A stretch of DNA of 64,000 nt from Geomonas ferrireducens. Its GTDB lineage: Bacteria > Desulfobacterota > Desulfuromonadia > Geobacterales > Geobacteraceae. Made by a program: the position numbers and the translations under genes. The stretch lies in NCBI RefSeq assembly GCF_004917065.1, contig NZ_SSYA01000001.1, positions 1,806,161 through 1,870,160 on the forward strand, read 5' to 3'. The notes beneath the pieces were generated by a model. That model was not told the DNA's origin. It saw only the letters and a list, made by a program, of their open reading frames with translations, and did no database searches. Positions 18,040 through 26,184 of this stretch are shown here, in pieces (positions within the stretch are counted from its first letter, which is position 1; each line of letters opens with the position of its first letter).

Positions 18040-18333
18040 ATGGCAGGAAGCAAATCCATTCTCACGGAAATCATGGCGAGGAAGCTGCCGCCAAGCGAGC
18101 GCCGGAAGTTTATGAAATGGTCTGATAGTGTAACGAATGAAGAATTTGATGAAGGTTTGTCATTGTTTTTCACGATAAGTGAATTGCAGGACGCGGTAGG
18201 AGACTATGCGATCGAACAACTGCAAGAACTCGAGATGCACTGTGATATTAAACTTACCGCCATTGTTGATGTCCATGGTAGGGTTTTTAAGTACAGAGAA
18301 TTCAAGGAGACCAAAGCGGGAGGATTTGGATAA
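18040..18333 (+). CDS. Small hypothetical protein (97 residues)
   Basis: A 97-residue soluble protein with no family I recognise. It begins MAGSKSILTEIMARKLPPSERRKF and includes a predicted mixed helix/strand region (AIEQLQELEMHCDIKLTAIVDVHG). GGGGAGGACGGT before the ATG is a strong ribosome binding site. Codon use is more AT-rich than the neighbours from about codon 25 onward, which may mark a recently acquired gene. It is isolated: cfa is divergent on the left, and the metNIQ promoter lies 145 bases downstream. Confidence 0.6.
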   Translation: MAGSKSILTEIMARKLPPSERRKFMKWSDSVTNEEFDEGLSLFFTISELQDAVGDYAIEQLQELEMHCDIKLTAIVDVHGRVFKYREFKETKAGGFG

Positions 18334-18478
18334 CCGCTCCGCAGTCATCGCGGCTGTCACGCCTTTGGGGCGCCGTTTTTGCCGCCAAACGATGCTGCAC
18401 GTGGTCGAGCCGCGGGCGCGCCTTCGCGGGACGGCGCTAAATCACGCCGCTGAAGAGGGACTATGCTCTGATTAAAAG

Positions 18479-18537
18479 TTGAGTTCTTCTGTCAAATTTG
18501 ATATAAGTCTCCGAAGTTAAAAGTTTAAGTCGGAGAC
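18479..18537 (+). promoter_or_regulatory. metNIQ promoter with overlapping palindromic operator
   Basis: TTGAGT (18479-18484) and TATAAG (18502-18507) are separated by 17 bases, a good sigma-70 promoter. From 18507 to 18537 runs a long inverted repeat, GTCTCCGA...TCGGAGAC, whose centre also pairs (TTAAA/TTTAA). It covers the expected transcription start, as a repressor operator would. Confidence 0.6.
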
Positions 18538-18595
18538 GCCGGAAGCTGGACAGAGAGCTGGAGGTGGAAGAAAGCCTCCCTCGGCATCTTTTTTG
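18538..18595 (+). terminator. Terminator-like hairpin in the metNIQ leader
   Basis: GCCG...GGAGG-loop-CCTCC..CGGC followed by ATCTTTTTT ends about 27 bases before the metN start. Because it lies between promoter and first gene, it may act as an attenuator. No SAM-I, SAM-II or T-box consensus was recognised. Confidence 0.5.
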
Positions 18596-18621
18596 TGTCA
18601 GCCCGCGGTCACGGGGGGCAA

Positions 18622-19386
18622 GTGATTACCATCGACAGCCTGAACAAGCAGTACCATACGCCGCGAGGATCGTATCACGCGCTACGCGACGTGACCCTTC
18701 AGGTAGAAAAAGGGGACATCTTCGGCATCATCGGACTGAGCGGAGCGGGGAAGTCCACCCTGATCCGCTGCCTGAGCCGCCTCGAAGAGCCGGACAGCGG
18801 TAGTATCGTCATCGACGGAAGGGAGATCACCGGGCTGGCAACACACGAGTTGCGGGAGGCCCGCAAGAAGATCGGCATGATCTTCCAGCACTTCAATCTG
18901 CTCGATTCGAGGACGGTACAGGGCAACGTCGCCTTCCCGCTTGAGTTGGCCGGCTTCCCCCGCAAGGAGATCGCGCGGCGGGTCGCGGAGATTCTTGATC
19001 TAGTCGGGCTCTCAGACAAGGCCGGCAGCTATCCGGCGCAGTTGTCCGGCGGGCAGAAGCAGCGGGTCGGCATCGCCCGCGCCCTCGCCAACCACCCTGA
19101 AGTGCTCCTAAGCGATGAGGCCACCTCGGCGCTGGACCCGCAGACGACCAGGGCAATCCTCGAGCTGCTGGCCGACATCAATCGCAAACTTGGCCTCACC
19201 ATCGTCCTCATTACCCATGAAATGAGCGTGATCCGGCAGATCTGCGGGAAGGTAGCGGTCCTGGACCGCGGCGAGATCGTCGAGTCCGGGCCCGTAGATG
19301 CGGTATTCTCCGCGCCCTCCAGCGCGACCATGAGACTTTTCCTGGAGCACAGCACGCTGCTGCAGGGATCCGGCGCCGGCATCTAG
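18622..19386 (+). CDS. metN: Methionine ABC transporter ATP-binding protein, short form
   Basis: About 254 residues forming a complete ABC ATPase domain that drives methionine import: Walker [10 protein letters not shown] near residue 38, signature LSGGQKQR near 141, Walker B and following [11 protein letters not shown] near 161, and the switch histidine in VLITHEMS. E. coli MetN is 343 residues and ends in a NIL domain that binds methionine and inhibits transport. This protein stops right after the ATPase domain, so that feedback domain is missing. GTG 18622 is preferred over the in-frame GTG at 18595 because GGGGGGC lies just upstream. It is followed by metI and metQ. Confidence 0.88.
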   Translation: MITIDSLNKQYHTPRGSYHALRDVTLQVEKGDIFGIIGLSGAGKSTLIRCLSRLEEPDSGSIVIDGREITGLATHELREARKKIGMIFQHFNLLDSRTVQGNVAFPLELAGFPRKEIARRVAEILDLVGLSDKAGSYPAQLSGGQKQRVGIARALANHPEVLLSDEATSALDPQTTRAILELLADINRKLGLTIVLITHEMSVIRQICGKVAVLDRGEIVESGPVDAVFSAPSSATMRLFLEHSTLLQGSGAGI

Positions 19387-19410
19387 AGCAGGAGAGAGGA
19401 GGTGGTAAAG

Positions 19411-20079
19411 ATGAATGAAGACCTGATTCCGATGCTACTGACCGGTTTCGGAGAAACCCTTTACATGGTGGTGTTGTCCACCGTCGCGGCCGTCGTGCTG
19501 GGACTCCCTCTCGGGGTGCTGGTTGTCATCACCTCGACCGGCCACGTCATGGAGTCACCGCGACTGAACCGCATCCTCGGCACCGTGATCAACATCACCC
19601 GGTCCTTCCCCTTCATAATCATGATCGTGCTGCTGCTGCCTTTGTCCCGCTTTCTGGTGGGGACCACGCTGGGGGCTACGGCCGCTGCCGTTCCGCTCTC
19701 CATCGCCGCAGCCCCTTTTCTCGCCCGCATCATCGAGAACAGCCTGAAGGAGGTTGATCGCGGCAAGGTGGAAGCGGCCCTCGCCATGGGGGCCACGCCG
19801 CTGCAGATCGTGCGAAAGGTACTGATTCCCGAGGCGCTCTCCTCGCTTGTGCTTGGTCTGACCCTCGCGGTGATCACCATAACCGGGTTCACGGCGACCG
19901 CAGGAGCGATCGGGGCCGGCGGGCTCGGCAGCCTCGCCATCCGTTACGGCTATATGCGCTATCGGGAAGACGTCATGTTTGCGACCGTTCTCATTCTGGT
20001 CATCTTTGTCCAGGGGGTGCAGTGGAGCGGCGATCGACTGGCGCGACGGATCAATAGAAACCAACACCGGCTCGGCTAA
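19411..20079 (+). CDS. metI: Methionine ABC transporter permease
   Basis: About 222 residues with five hydrophobic segments, forming the channel of the methionine importer in the inner membrane. The EAA-type loop that contacts the ATPase is visible as EAALAMGATPLQIVRKVLIPEA near residues 130-151. The frame could begin at 19402, but ATG 19411 is preceded by GAGGAGG with good spacing. It lies 24 bases after metN and 32 bases before metQ, in one operon. Confidence 0.92.
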   Translation: MNEDLIPMLLTGFGETLYMVVLSTVAAVVLGLPLGVLVVITSTGHVMESPRLNRILGTVINITRSFPFIIMIVLLLPLSRFLVGTTLGATAAAVPLSIAAAPFLARIIENSLKEVDRGKVEAALAMGATPLQIVRKVLIPEALSSLVLGLTLAVITITGFTATAGAIGAGGLGSLAIRYGYMRYREDVMFATVLILVIFVQGVQWSGDRLARRINRNQHRLG

Positions 20080-20111
20080 AGGGCCTTATATCCAAACGGA
20101 GGAACACAAAG

Positions 20112-20963
20112 ATGATGAGCAGATTTAACGGCAGGCTGAGCCTTGCCTTGGTCGCCCTGGCCCTGGTTGTAGTGGCTGCGGCGGGTTGCAAGAAAAAGGA
20201 AGGAGAGGCCGGTAAGGGCGCCGAAGGTGCGGCGTCGACGGCAGGAAAGACCCTGAAGGTAGGGGCGGCGGTGGTTCCGCACGCGGACATCCTCAAATTC
20301 GTCGTACCGAAATTGAAGGAGCAGGGCGTGAATCTCGAAGTGGTGACCTTCGACGACGAGGTGCAGCTAAACCCGGCGCTCGCCGAGAAGCAAATCGACG
20401 CCAACTACTTCCAGCACGTCCCCTACCTGGAGGCCGTAGTGAAGGAGAAGAAGTACCAGTTCCAGGTGGCCGGCAGCATCCACGTGGAGCCGATCGGCCT
20501 TTACTCGAATAAGATCAAGAGCATCGCCGAACTGAAAACCGGCGCGCAGATCGCGGTTCCCAACAATCCCTCCAACGAGTACCGCGCCCTGGCACTCTTG
20601 GAGAAGCAGGGGCTCATCAAGCTGAAACCGGGCATCTCCAACTTCCAGGCGACGCCGAAGGACATCGTGGAGAATCCGAAGAAGATCAAGTTTGTCGAGG
20701 TAGAGGCCGCGCAGCTTACCCGGACTCTTCCTGATGTCGACGGCGCGGTGATCAACACCAACTTCATCCTCGACGCCAAGATCGACCCGCAGAGTGCCGT
20801 CGTGCGCGAGGACGCCAAGTCTCCCTACGCCAACATCATCGTGGTGCGCAAGGGAGAGGAGGCGCGCGAGGATATCAAGAAGCTGGTTGCCGCACTGCAG
20901 TCCCCCGAGCTGAAGCAATTCCTCAAAGAGAAATACGGGGCTGCGATCATCCCGGCGTTCTAG
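20112..20963 (+). CDS. metQ: Methionine-binding lipoprotein
   Basis: A 283-residue NlpA-family substrate-binding lipoprotein. The signal peptide ends AAAGC, after which the cysteine would be lipidated. The mature part has NlpA-family motifs such as GAAVVPHADILKFV, EKQIDANYFQHVPYL and IAVPNNPSNEYRALALL. It would deliver methionine from the periplasm to MetNI. GGAGGAACACAAAG precedes two adjacent ATG codons (20112 and 20115); the first is used here. It is the last gene of the operon; no clear terminator is seen directly after it. Confidence 0.92.
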   Translation: MMSRFNGRLSLALVALALVVVAAAGCKKKEGEAGKGAEGAASTAGKTLKVGAAVVPHADILKFVVPKLKEQGVNLEVVTFDDEVQLNPALAEKQIDANYFQHVPYLEAVVKEKKYQFQVAGSIHVEPIGLYSNKIKSIAELKTGAQIAVPNNPSNEYRALALLEKQGLIKLKPGISNFQATPKDIVENPKKIKFVEVEAAQLTRTLPDVDGAVINTNFILDAKIDPQSAVVREDAKSPYANIIVVRKGEEAREDIKKLVAALQSPELKQFLKEKYGAAIIPAF

Positions 20964-21529
20964 CTCAACTGGCGAGCAGGTACGGTCTGGTCGTTGGAAG
21001 AAGAACAAGGCCTTCGGCCGGTTCGTCAAGGCCGTGAAGGACAGTTGAAAGATTGCGACAAAAGCCGGTCCCTGGGAGCAACTGCTTGAGCACCCGGGAC
21101 CGGCTTTTCTATGTCTATAGCTCTTTTTATGTCGGCACGGCCTAGTGCACCGAGGATGGTTCAGGCCGTGTCGTCAGCCTCAGCGCCGCTGGTAATGGTG
21201 TCCGGAGTTCGGGTCACACGGTCCGCCTGAACCGGCAAACGGCTGGTGGCTATGCCTGTTTTCAGTTTAAGTTTGACGATCTGCGTCCAGATCACGTCAT
21301 AGTGACTGGCTTCCAAAGGGAAGCCACCGCAACAACTGTTCCAGTGCCTAGTTACGCTGTCAAACAGATCTTTGGGCTATGCAGCATTCGTCAGAAATCG
21401 CTACAAAACCCGGAGTCCAGAATCCATACCCACCTCGACTGCAGGTCTATGGATGGTATAATCCATATCCGTTAACCGTCTATGTTTTATCCGTATTTGC
21501 AATCAAACATCTTACGATCGGAGGACACT
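20964..21529. other. Intergenic region with decayed duplicate of the rsgA-downstream block
   Basis: Roughly 20996-21295 repeats sequence from 9890-10418. The rest (21296-21529) holds no recognised feature apart from the leader of wrbA. No gene is supported in this stretch. Confidence 0.75.
20996..21295 (+). pseudogene. Decayed duplicate: rsgA 3' end, terminator and two small-gene remnants
   Basis: The sequence follows 9890-10418 with scattered mismatches. It contains the last about 16 codons of rsgA (AFGRF.K.VK like), the CCGGTCCC stem terminator (21060-21108), and the 3' end of the glycine-zipper gene. At about 21215 it jumps, losing what corresponds to about 10117-10338, into the 3' end of the exported-protein gene. 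None of the parts is intact. Confidence 0.85.
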
Positions 21530-22141
21530 ATGAAAGTACTCGTGCTTTACTATTCAATGTACGGTCACATACACCGGATGGCAGAGGCTGTGGCCGAAGG
21601 GGTCAGGGAATTGCCCGGAGGGGTGGCAGTGTTAAAGCGTGTGCCTGAAACCCTCCCTGATGACGTGTTGGAGAAAATGGGAGCAATTGAGGCGCAGAAG
21701 GCATTTGCTCATGTGCCGGTCTGCACCGTCGAGGAACTCCCCGACTACGACGCGATAGTCTTCGGTACCCCGACCCGTTTTGGCAACATGTGCGGACAGA
21801 TGCGGCAATTCCTGGATGCCACTGGCGGTCTCTGGCTGCAAGGGAAGCTGGTCGGGAAGGCGGGAAGCGTCTTCGCCAGCTCGGCTACCCAGCATGGCGG
21901 TCAGGAATCGACCATTCTCACGTTCCATACCTTCCTCCTCCACCAGGGTATGGTGGTCGTCGGTCTTCCCTATGCGTTTGGCGGTCAGATGCGCAACGAT
22001 GAAATCACCGGCGGCTCTCCCTATGGGGCTTCCACGATAGCTGGGACGCAGGGAGAACGGCTTCCGACCGACAACGAACTGGCCGCGGCGCGCTTCCAAG
22101 GTAAAAACGTGGCCACAATCGCCGCAAAGCTTTCCGCGTAG
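21530..22141 (+). CDS. wrbA: WrbA-type NAD(P)H:quinone oxidoreductase
   Basis: About 203 residues of the flavodoxin-like WrbA family, a cytoplasmic FMN enzyme that reduces quinones by two electrons. The FMN phosphate loop reads [12 protein letters not shown] near residues 7-18, and [19 protein letters not shown] and [10 protein letters not shown] are family motifs. The frame extends upstream to 21482, but ATG 21530 is preceded by CGGAGGACACT and begins the conserved MKVLVLYYS. It is a single gene, with 156 bases before the next start. Confidence 0.93.
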   Translation: MKVLVLYYSMYGHIHRMAEAVAEGVRELPGGVAVLKRVPETLPDDVLEKMGAIEAQKAFAHVPVCTVEELPDYDAIVFGTPTRFGNMCGQMRQFLDATGGLWLQGKLVGKAGSVFASSATQHGGQESTILTFHTFLLHQGMVVVGLPYAFGGQMRNDEITGGSPYGASTIAGTQGERLPTDNELAAARFQGKNVATIAAKLSA

Positions 22142-22297
22142 TTAGTATTTCGCCAATGTCAGATGTGTCCCCAGTGGGGGGATAGGCGCCCGGCCTGCCC
22201 CCCTATTATGTTCCGGCTCGAAAGCACGGCAGGAACGCTTGGAAACTCCGGGACCCTGGCGTGCGATGGAACCAATAACAAAACCAAGGTGGGGAGG

Positions 22298-22990
22298 ATG
22301 CCTAAACATCTGGAGCAGCACTACGCAACCCGGATCGGTTGGCTGCGGGCAGCGGTACTTGGCGCAAACGACGGAATCCTTTCGACTGCAAGCCTCGTTG
22401 TGGGGGTGGCAGCCGCCAACGCAGTGCGCGGTAATGTGTTCTTAGCGGGGGTAGCGGGCTTGGTGGCTGGTGCCATGTCAATGGCGGCGGGAGAGTATGT
22501 GTCCGTCAGTTCACAGTCCGACACCGAGAAGGCCGACCTTGACCGTGAGCGACGTGAGCTTAAGACGGACGTTGTGACTGAGTGCCGGGAGCTGGCGGCC
22601 ATATATGTCAGGAGAGGACTTGATCCCTCACTCGCCATGCAGGTCGCCGAGCAGCTTATGGCACACGATGCGCTAGAGGCACATGCGCGCGATGAACTGG
22701 GAATTTCGGAAATAGTCATCGCCCGTCCCCTGCAGGCGGCACTGGCATCTGCAGTAACTTTTTCAGTGGGGGCCGCCTTGCCGCTACTCATCGCCTTGTT
22801 CAGTCCATCTGCCTATTTCATTCCCGTGGTGGCAGGCGGCTCACTTTTGTGTCTGGGGATTCTGGGCGCTTTGGCCGCACGAGCCGGGGGGGCAAGCGTT
22901 GTTGTCGGGGCAGTTCGTGTTGCTCTGTGGGGAGCCCTGGCAATGGCGGTCACCGCGGCAATAGGCGCCCTTTTCGGTACGGTGGTCTGA
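22298..22990 (+). CDS. VIT1/CCC1-family transporter
   Basis: A 230-residue membrane protein of the VIT1/CCC1 family, which in plants and yeast moves Fe2+ or Mn2+. Family motifs include LGANDGILSTASLVVGVA in helix 1 and AGAMSMAAGEYVSVSSQ in helix 2, followed by a charged cytoplasmic stretch and three more helices. In this family the charged stretch holds metal-binding Glu residues. A longer frame begins at 22163, but ATG 22298 starts the conserved region and AAGG lies eight bases upstream. The direction and ion are not shown by the sequence. Confidence 0.88.
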   Translation: MPKHLEQHYATRIGWLRAAVLGANDGILSTASLVVGVAAANAVRGNVFLAGVAGLVAGAMSMAAGEYVSVSSQSDTEKADLDRERRELKTDVVTECRELAAIYVRRGLDPSLAMQVAEQLMAHDALEAHARDELGISEIVIARPLQAALASAVTFSVGAALPLLIALFSPSAYFIPVVAGGSLLCLGILGALAARAGGASVVVGAVRVALWGALAMAVTAAIGALFGTVV

Positions 22991-23136
22991 TTGTCACCTG
23001 CTGTTCGCAGCAATTCACGGTCATTTTTTTGCGGGCCCCTTCCTGAAACAGACGGGCCCCGGAGAGGATGTTGACTATGTGACGACCCGACTGACCTGCA
23101 GGTTCTAGTTGAACATCGCGAGAAGGAGCTAGTGCT

Positions 23137-24036
23137 ATGAGCCATACCTTGTCATCCAACCAAATGATGCTGAGCCTCCAGAACGGTGCCGTGGTGATAG
23201 ATGTGATGACGCCGGAGGATTATGCCGCCTGTCATGTGACCGGCGCCCTGAACGCCTGTGTCTATGAGGTTGCCTTTCTCGATCAGATCGCCGAACTGGT
23301 CCCTGATCGAAATCAGGAAATGATCCTCTACGACGCTACCGGCACGACCCGATCCGCCGAATTGGCCTATGAGCGGCTGCAGCAAGCCGGTTACGCCAAG
23401 GTCTCGGTGCTTGCCGGCGGGCTTGCCGCTTGGCGCAGGGAAGGACTGCCGCTCGAGGTAAAAGAAAAGGCGGCCCCATTGGGGTTGCGGGATGGCACCT
23501 ACCGGATCGACACAGAAAAAAGCACCATGGAGTGGATCGGCCGAAACCTGAACAAACGGCACTACGGCCGCATCGGCATCAAGGGGGGAGAACTGTCCAT
23601 CATAGGCGGAAAGCTCTCCCGAGGGCATATCGAACTGGACATGACCAGCATTTCCAATCTGGATCTGCAGGATGATGGTTGGCGCGACATGCTGATCCGC
23701 CACCTTAAATCTGACGATTTCTTCGCTGTGGATCGTTTTCCGACAGCTTCGTTCACCTCGACGGGATGGGAAACCAGGGAAGAGAATTCGTTAAACGCAG
23801 TCAAAGGGATTGTCACAGGAAAGTTGAAAATAAGAGATGTCACCCGAGAGATCCGCATCCCTGCGATGATCGCTCCGCAAGATGACGGCGGCATCCAGGC
23901 TCATGCAGCCTTCGATCTCGATCGTACCCTCTGGAATGCCTGCTACGGATCGTGCAGGCTGTTCGAGCGACTTGGCATGCATTTCGTGGATGACTTGATC
24001 AGTCTTGAACTGTTTGTAGTGGCGGGCACATGGTGA
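23137..24036 (+). CDS. Rhodanese-like domain fused to YceI-like domain
   Basis: A 299-residue fusion. Residues 1-110 are a rhodanese fold (VIDVMTPEDYAACHVTGALNA ... VLAGGLAAWRREGLPL). Where an active enzyme has the catalytic cysteine (CxxGxRS), this one reads YDATGTTRS, so the cysteine is missing and sulfur transfer is unlikely. Residues about 120-297 resemble YceI, a lipid-binding lipocalin-like fold (GTYRIDTEKSTMEWIGRN, MTSISNLDL, IRDVTREIRIPAM). No signal peptide is present, though many YceI proteins are periplasmic. AGAAGGAGC precedes the ATG. Function is unknown; binding of an isoprenoid or other hydrophobic ligand is a guess from the family. Confidence 0.82.
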   Translation: MSHTLSSNQMMLSLQNGAVVIDVMTPEDYAACHVTGALNACVYEVAFLDQIAELVPDRNQEMILYDATGTTRSAELAYERLQQAGYAKVSVLAGGLAAWRREGLPLEVKEKAAPLGLRDGTYRIDTEKSTMEWIGRNLNKRHYGRIGIKGGELSIIGGKLSRGHIELDMTSISNLDLQDDGWRDMLIRHLKSDDFFAVDRFPTASFTSTGWETREENSLNAVKGIVTGKLKIRDVTREIRIPAMIAPQDDGGIQAHAAFDLDRTLWNACYGSCRLFERLGMHFVDDLISLELFVVAGTW

Positions 24037-24119
24037 TAGCGGCTTTTAGGGGAGCGCTCAGGATAAATTCGCCCATGAGGCATCACCCGCAGGTGCCACG
24101 ATTTATCACCTCCCGGTGT

Positions 24120-24287
24120 ATGGCTCAGTCGGGGCGCTTAAGCGTTACAAAGTCAAAACATAGGCCAGGAGAAGCTATAATTGATGCGGCCGATGTCCTT
24201 ATGATAGATGGCGTTGCAGGTATTTCTTTGCTCCCCGGGGATAGGGCCGAAATAGTAAAAGGCGGCACTAACTGGCAGACAATTTAA
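24120..24287 (+). pseudogene. Fragment of a phage tail-type protein
   Basis: The last about 45 codons encode ADVLMIDGVAGISLLPGDRAEIVKGGTNWQTI. Its ending resembles the C-terminus of many phage tail fibre or baseplate proteins (aspartate/glycine-rich turns ending in GTNW). There is no ribosome binding site or sensible start, and the upstream frame runs into the YceI fusion gene. I read it as a 3' remnant marking the left border of accessory DNA. The family assignment is by resemblance only. Confidence 0.35.
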
Positions 24288-24301
24288 GAGGAGAAATTGA
24301 A

Positions 24302-25840
24302 ATGAGAAAAATAGCGCTGATTCTGTTCCTAGTCATGTTTACCAGTGGAGGTGCTTTTGCTGCGCCATCCAATACTAGCGGCCCCTGGGGAATCGACGCC
24401 GCGGGTTTCCAGGATCTCTCCACTGCGCTGGCTTCACCGAGCACTGTTGGCAAAACCATTGTGATTTCTAAACCGATGACGATTAATAGTATGACCGTAA
24501 GCGGTAGCCGTGCCGTCAAAGTGATTGCAGGAGGTAGGATTGATATTGCCGCAGGCAAGACTCTTACCTTTAGTTCTGATTCCAGTTTTTTAGCCGATAA
24601 CCATTCGGCCTTTGGAGGCACCGGAACGGTTACTTTTAGTTCAGGTTCAGTTAACGAGGTCCGCCCAGAATGGTGGGGGGCTGCATCTGGCACCGAAAGT
24701 GCGCCAGCTATACAGGCCGCAATTACTGCTGCAGAGGGCACGACAGCCTATGTCAGGCTCTCTGGTTTCTATACGGTATCAAAACAGATCACTGTAACCA
24801 AAACGATCAGGATTGTCGGTGCTGGGATGAACTCTGGTATTTATAATTTGACAGGTGCTAACAGTTCAGCATTATATTTCAACGGGAGTGCTTGGCCGGG
24901 ATGTAATAGGTCAGTACTGTCAAACTTCAAGATAGAGGGCAATGGTACTACATCCGGTCATGGGATATGGGTCCATAACTCCGCAGCTTGGATGCATTTT
25001 GAAAACGTCTATTTGACAGGTAACCACCACGGCTACTACTGCGATGGCACGGATGGAACTGCTTTCTCACAGCGTTTCGTGAATTGTTACGCTAAGGCTA
25101 ACTACGGCAACGGGTTCTACGAAAACACTACAGGGAATCCGAACCCTGCTTCTGAATTTATTCACTGCCAAGCGGAAAGTAATGTTATTGGAATAGAATG
25201 GTCATCGTCTCAGCTGAATATCATAGGTGGGGTGTATGAGACAAACGTTATCAACGAGATGTATCTGCATGGTACGGCTACCCTTATGGGCGTTTATTTT
25301 GAAGAGTCAAAAGGCCCGGTAGGGTATGGTAATAATGCTATGCTTCGAGTAGCCGGATATGGGACGGTTGTGTCTGGCTGTAAGTTCGCAATTAATGCTA
25401 CACAGAATATCAGGTGCATTCACTATGAAAGCTTTACCATTGTTGAGAATAATGCCTTTAATGGCTCTACTCCGGCCGGATCGATCGGCATATATAACGG
25501 CTCAAGGGGGCAAATTTATACTGGTAGCAGAATCTTAGCAAACATCAGTAATGCTGTTGCAACATACTCCTCTCTAGGAACCGCAGAAACTACTTTTGCA
25601 GACATATCTGGGAATTACACGTTTCCTTCGGTGACATCCAAAGGTGCTGTTACAGCAGCTACCCACATTCTTATGAACGGTACACTGACCAACGGTACAC
25701 CAGGGACAAACAACGGAAATCAGATAAAGATGGGCATGTGTCCTGCTGGTAGTGCTGCAAACTACTCGATATTCGTAGACTCAGCAGATGGGAAGTTGAA
25801 ATACAAAGATGGTGGTGGGGTTGTAAACCTATTGTACTAG
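24302..25840 (+). CDS. Secreted right-handed beta-helix protein, tailspike-like
   Basis: A 512-residue protein with a Sec signal peptide (MRKIALILFLVMFTSGGAFA, cleavage near residue 20). The rest is rich in short Gly/Asn/Ser/Thr/Val repeats typical of parallel beta-helices (pectate lyase fold): VNEVRPEWWGAASGTESAPAIQAAI, then stacked coils. The PEWWGA..DD/ES..AIQ.AI segment is common at the start of phage tailspike and exopolysaccharide-lyase-like beta-helices. A tailspike would not need a signal peptide, so this may be a secreted glycan-active protein. The gene is more AT-rich than the core. GAGGAGAAATTGAA precedes the ATG, and a terminator follows. Confidence 0.7.
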   Translation: MRKIALILFLVMFTSGGAFAAPSNTSGPWGIDAAGFQDLSTALASPSTVGKTIVISKPMTINSMTVSGSRAVKVIAGGRIDIAAGKTLTFSSDSSFLADNHSAFGGTGTVTFSSGSVNEVRPEWWGAASGTESAPAIQAAITAAEGTTAYVRLSGFYTVSKQITVTKTIRIVGAGMNSGIYNLTGANSSALYFNGSAWPGCNRSVLSNFKIEGNGTTSGHGIWVHNSAAWMHFENVYLTGNHHGYYCDGTDGTAFSQRFVNCYAKANYGNGFYENTTGNPNPASEFIHCQAESNVIGIEWSSSQLNIIGGVYETNVINEMYLHGTATLMGVYFEESKGPVGYGNNAMLRVAGYGTVVSGCKFAINATQNIRCIHYESFTIVENNAFNGSTPAGSIGIYNGSRGQIYTGSRILANISNAVATYSSLGTAETTFADISGNYTFPSVTSKGAVTAATHILMNGTLTNGTPGTNNGNQIKMGMCPAGSAANYSIFVDSADGKLKYKDGGGVVNLLY

Positions 25841-25864
25841 ATGGATTATAACTAACGTGTGGTG

Positions 25865-25912
25865 GATGCGGGTTTTACTCAAAATTTAGGAGGCGGAACC
25901 CGCATTGTTTTT
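25865..25912 (+). terminator. Terminator after the beta-helix gene
   Basis: ATGCGGGTT pairs with AACCCGCAT across a 23-base loop, followed by TGTTTTT. Confidence 0.7.
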
Positions 25913-26068
25913 GGTAGATGTTTTCGAGGTCGGGTCGGTATTCTTTTCAGTGCCAAATTGCACGCGAGTTGGTGCCAAACCACCGCGCCGCAACACGTTT
26001 CATTTCACGCTTGGAGGTTGCACCAGAGGTTGCATAAAAACAAAGGGCCCACAGTGATTAGTTGTAAG

Positions 26069-26090
26069 CCCTTGTAAGTTGGCGAGATAG
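26069..26090. repeat. Possible decayed left attachment site of island A
   Basis: GCCCTTGTAAGTTGGCGAGATAG here resembles the sequence at the 3' flank and end of tRNA-Ser(CGA) near 44570-44596, with small gaps. The match is short and could be chance. Confidence 0.3.
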
Positions 26091-26184
26091 TCGGTATAAC
26101 AGGCGCTGTAAGTAGTTGTTTGTGTGAGTATGTTTTGAGGTGCGATTCAGTATAAACCTCCAAAAATACCTCCATCTTTCTGGC

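Larger units (their letters stand above)
25841..26184. other. Intergenic region at the probable left border of island A
   Basis: Holds the terminator at 25865-25912, a weak hairpin near 26043-26077 (AAAGGGC...GCCCTT), and a short match to the tRNA-Ser flank at 26069-26090. No gene is supported. Confidence 0.5.

Noticed and set aside
18480-18600. SAM riboswitch before metN
   Set aside because: Neither SAM-I nor SAM-II consensus could be recognised; the palindrome lies over the promoter, better explained as an operator.
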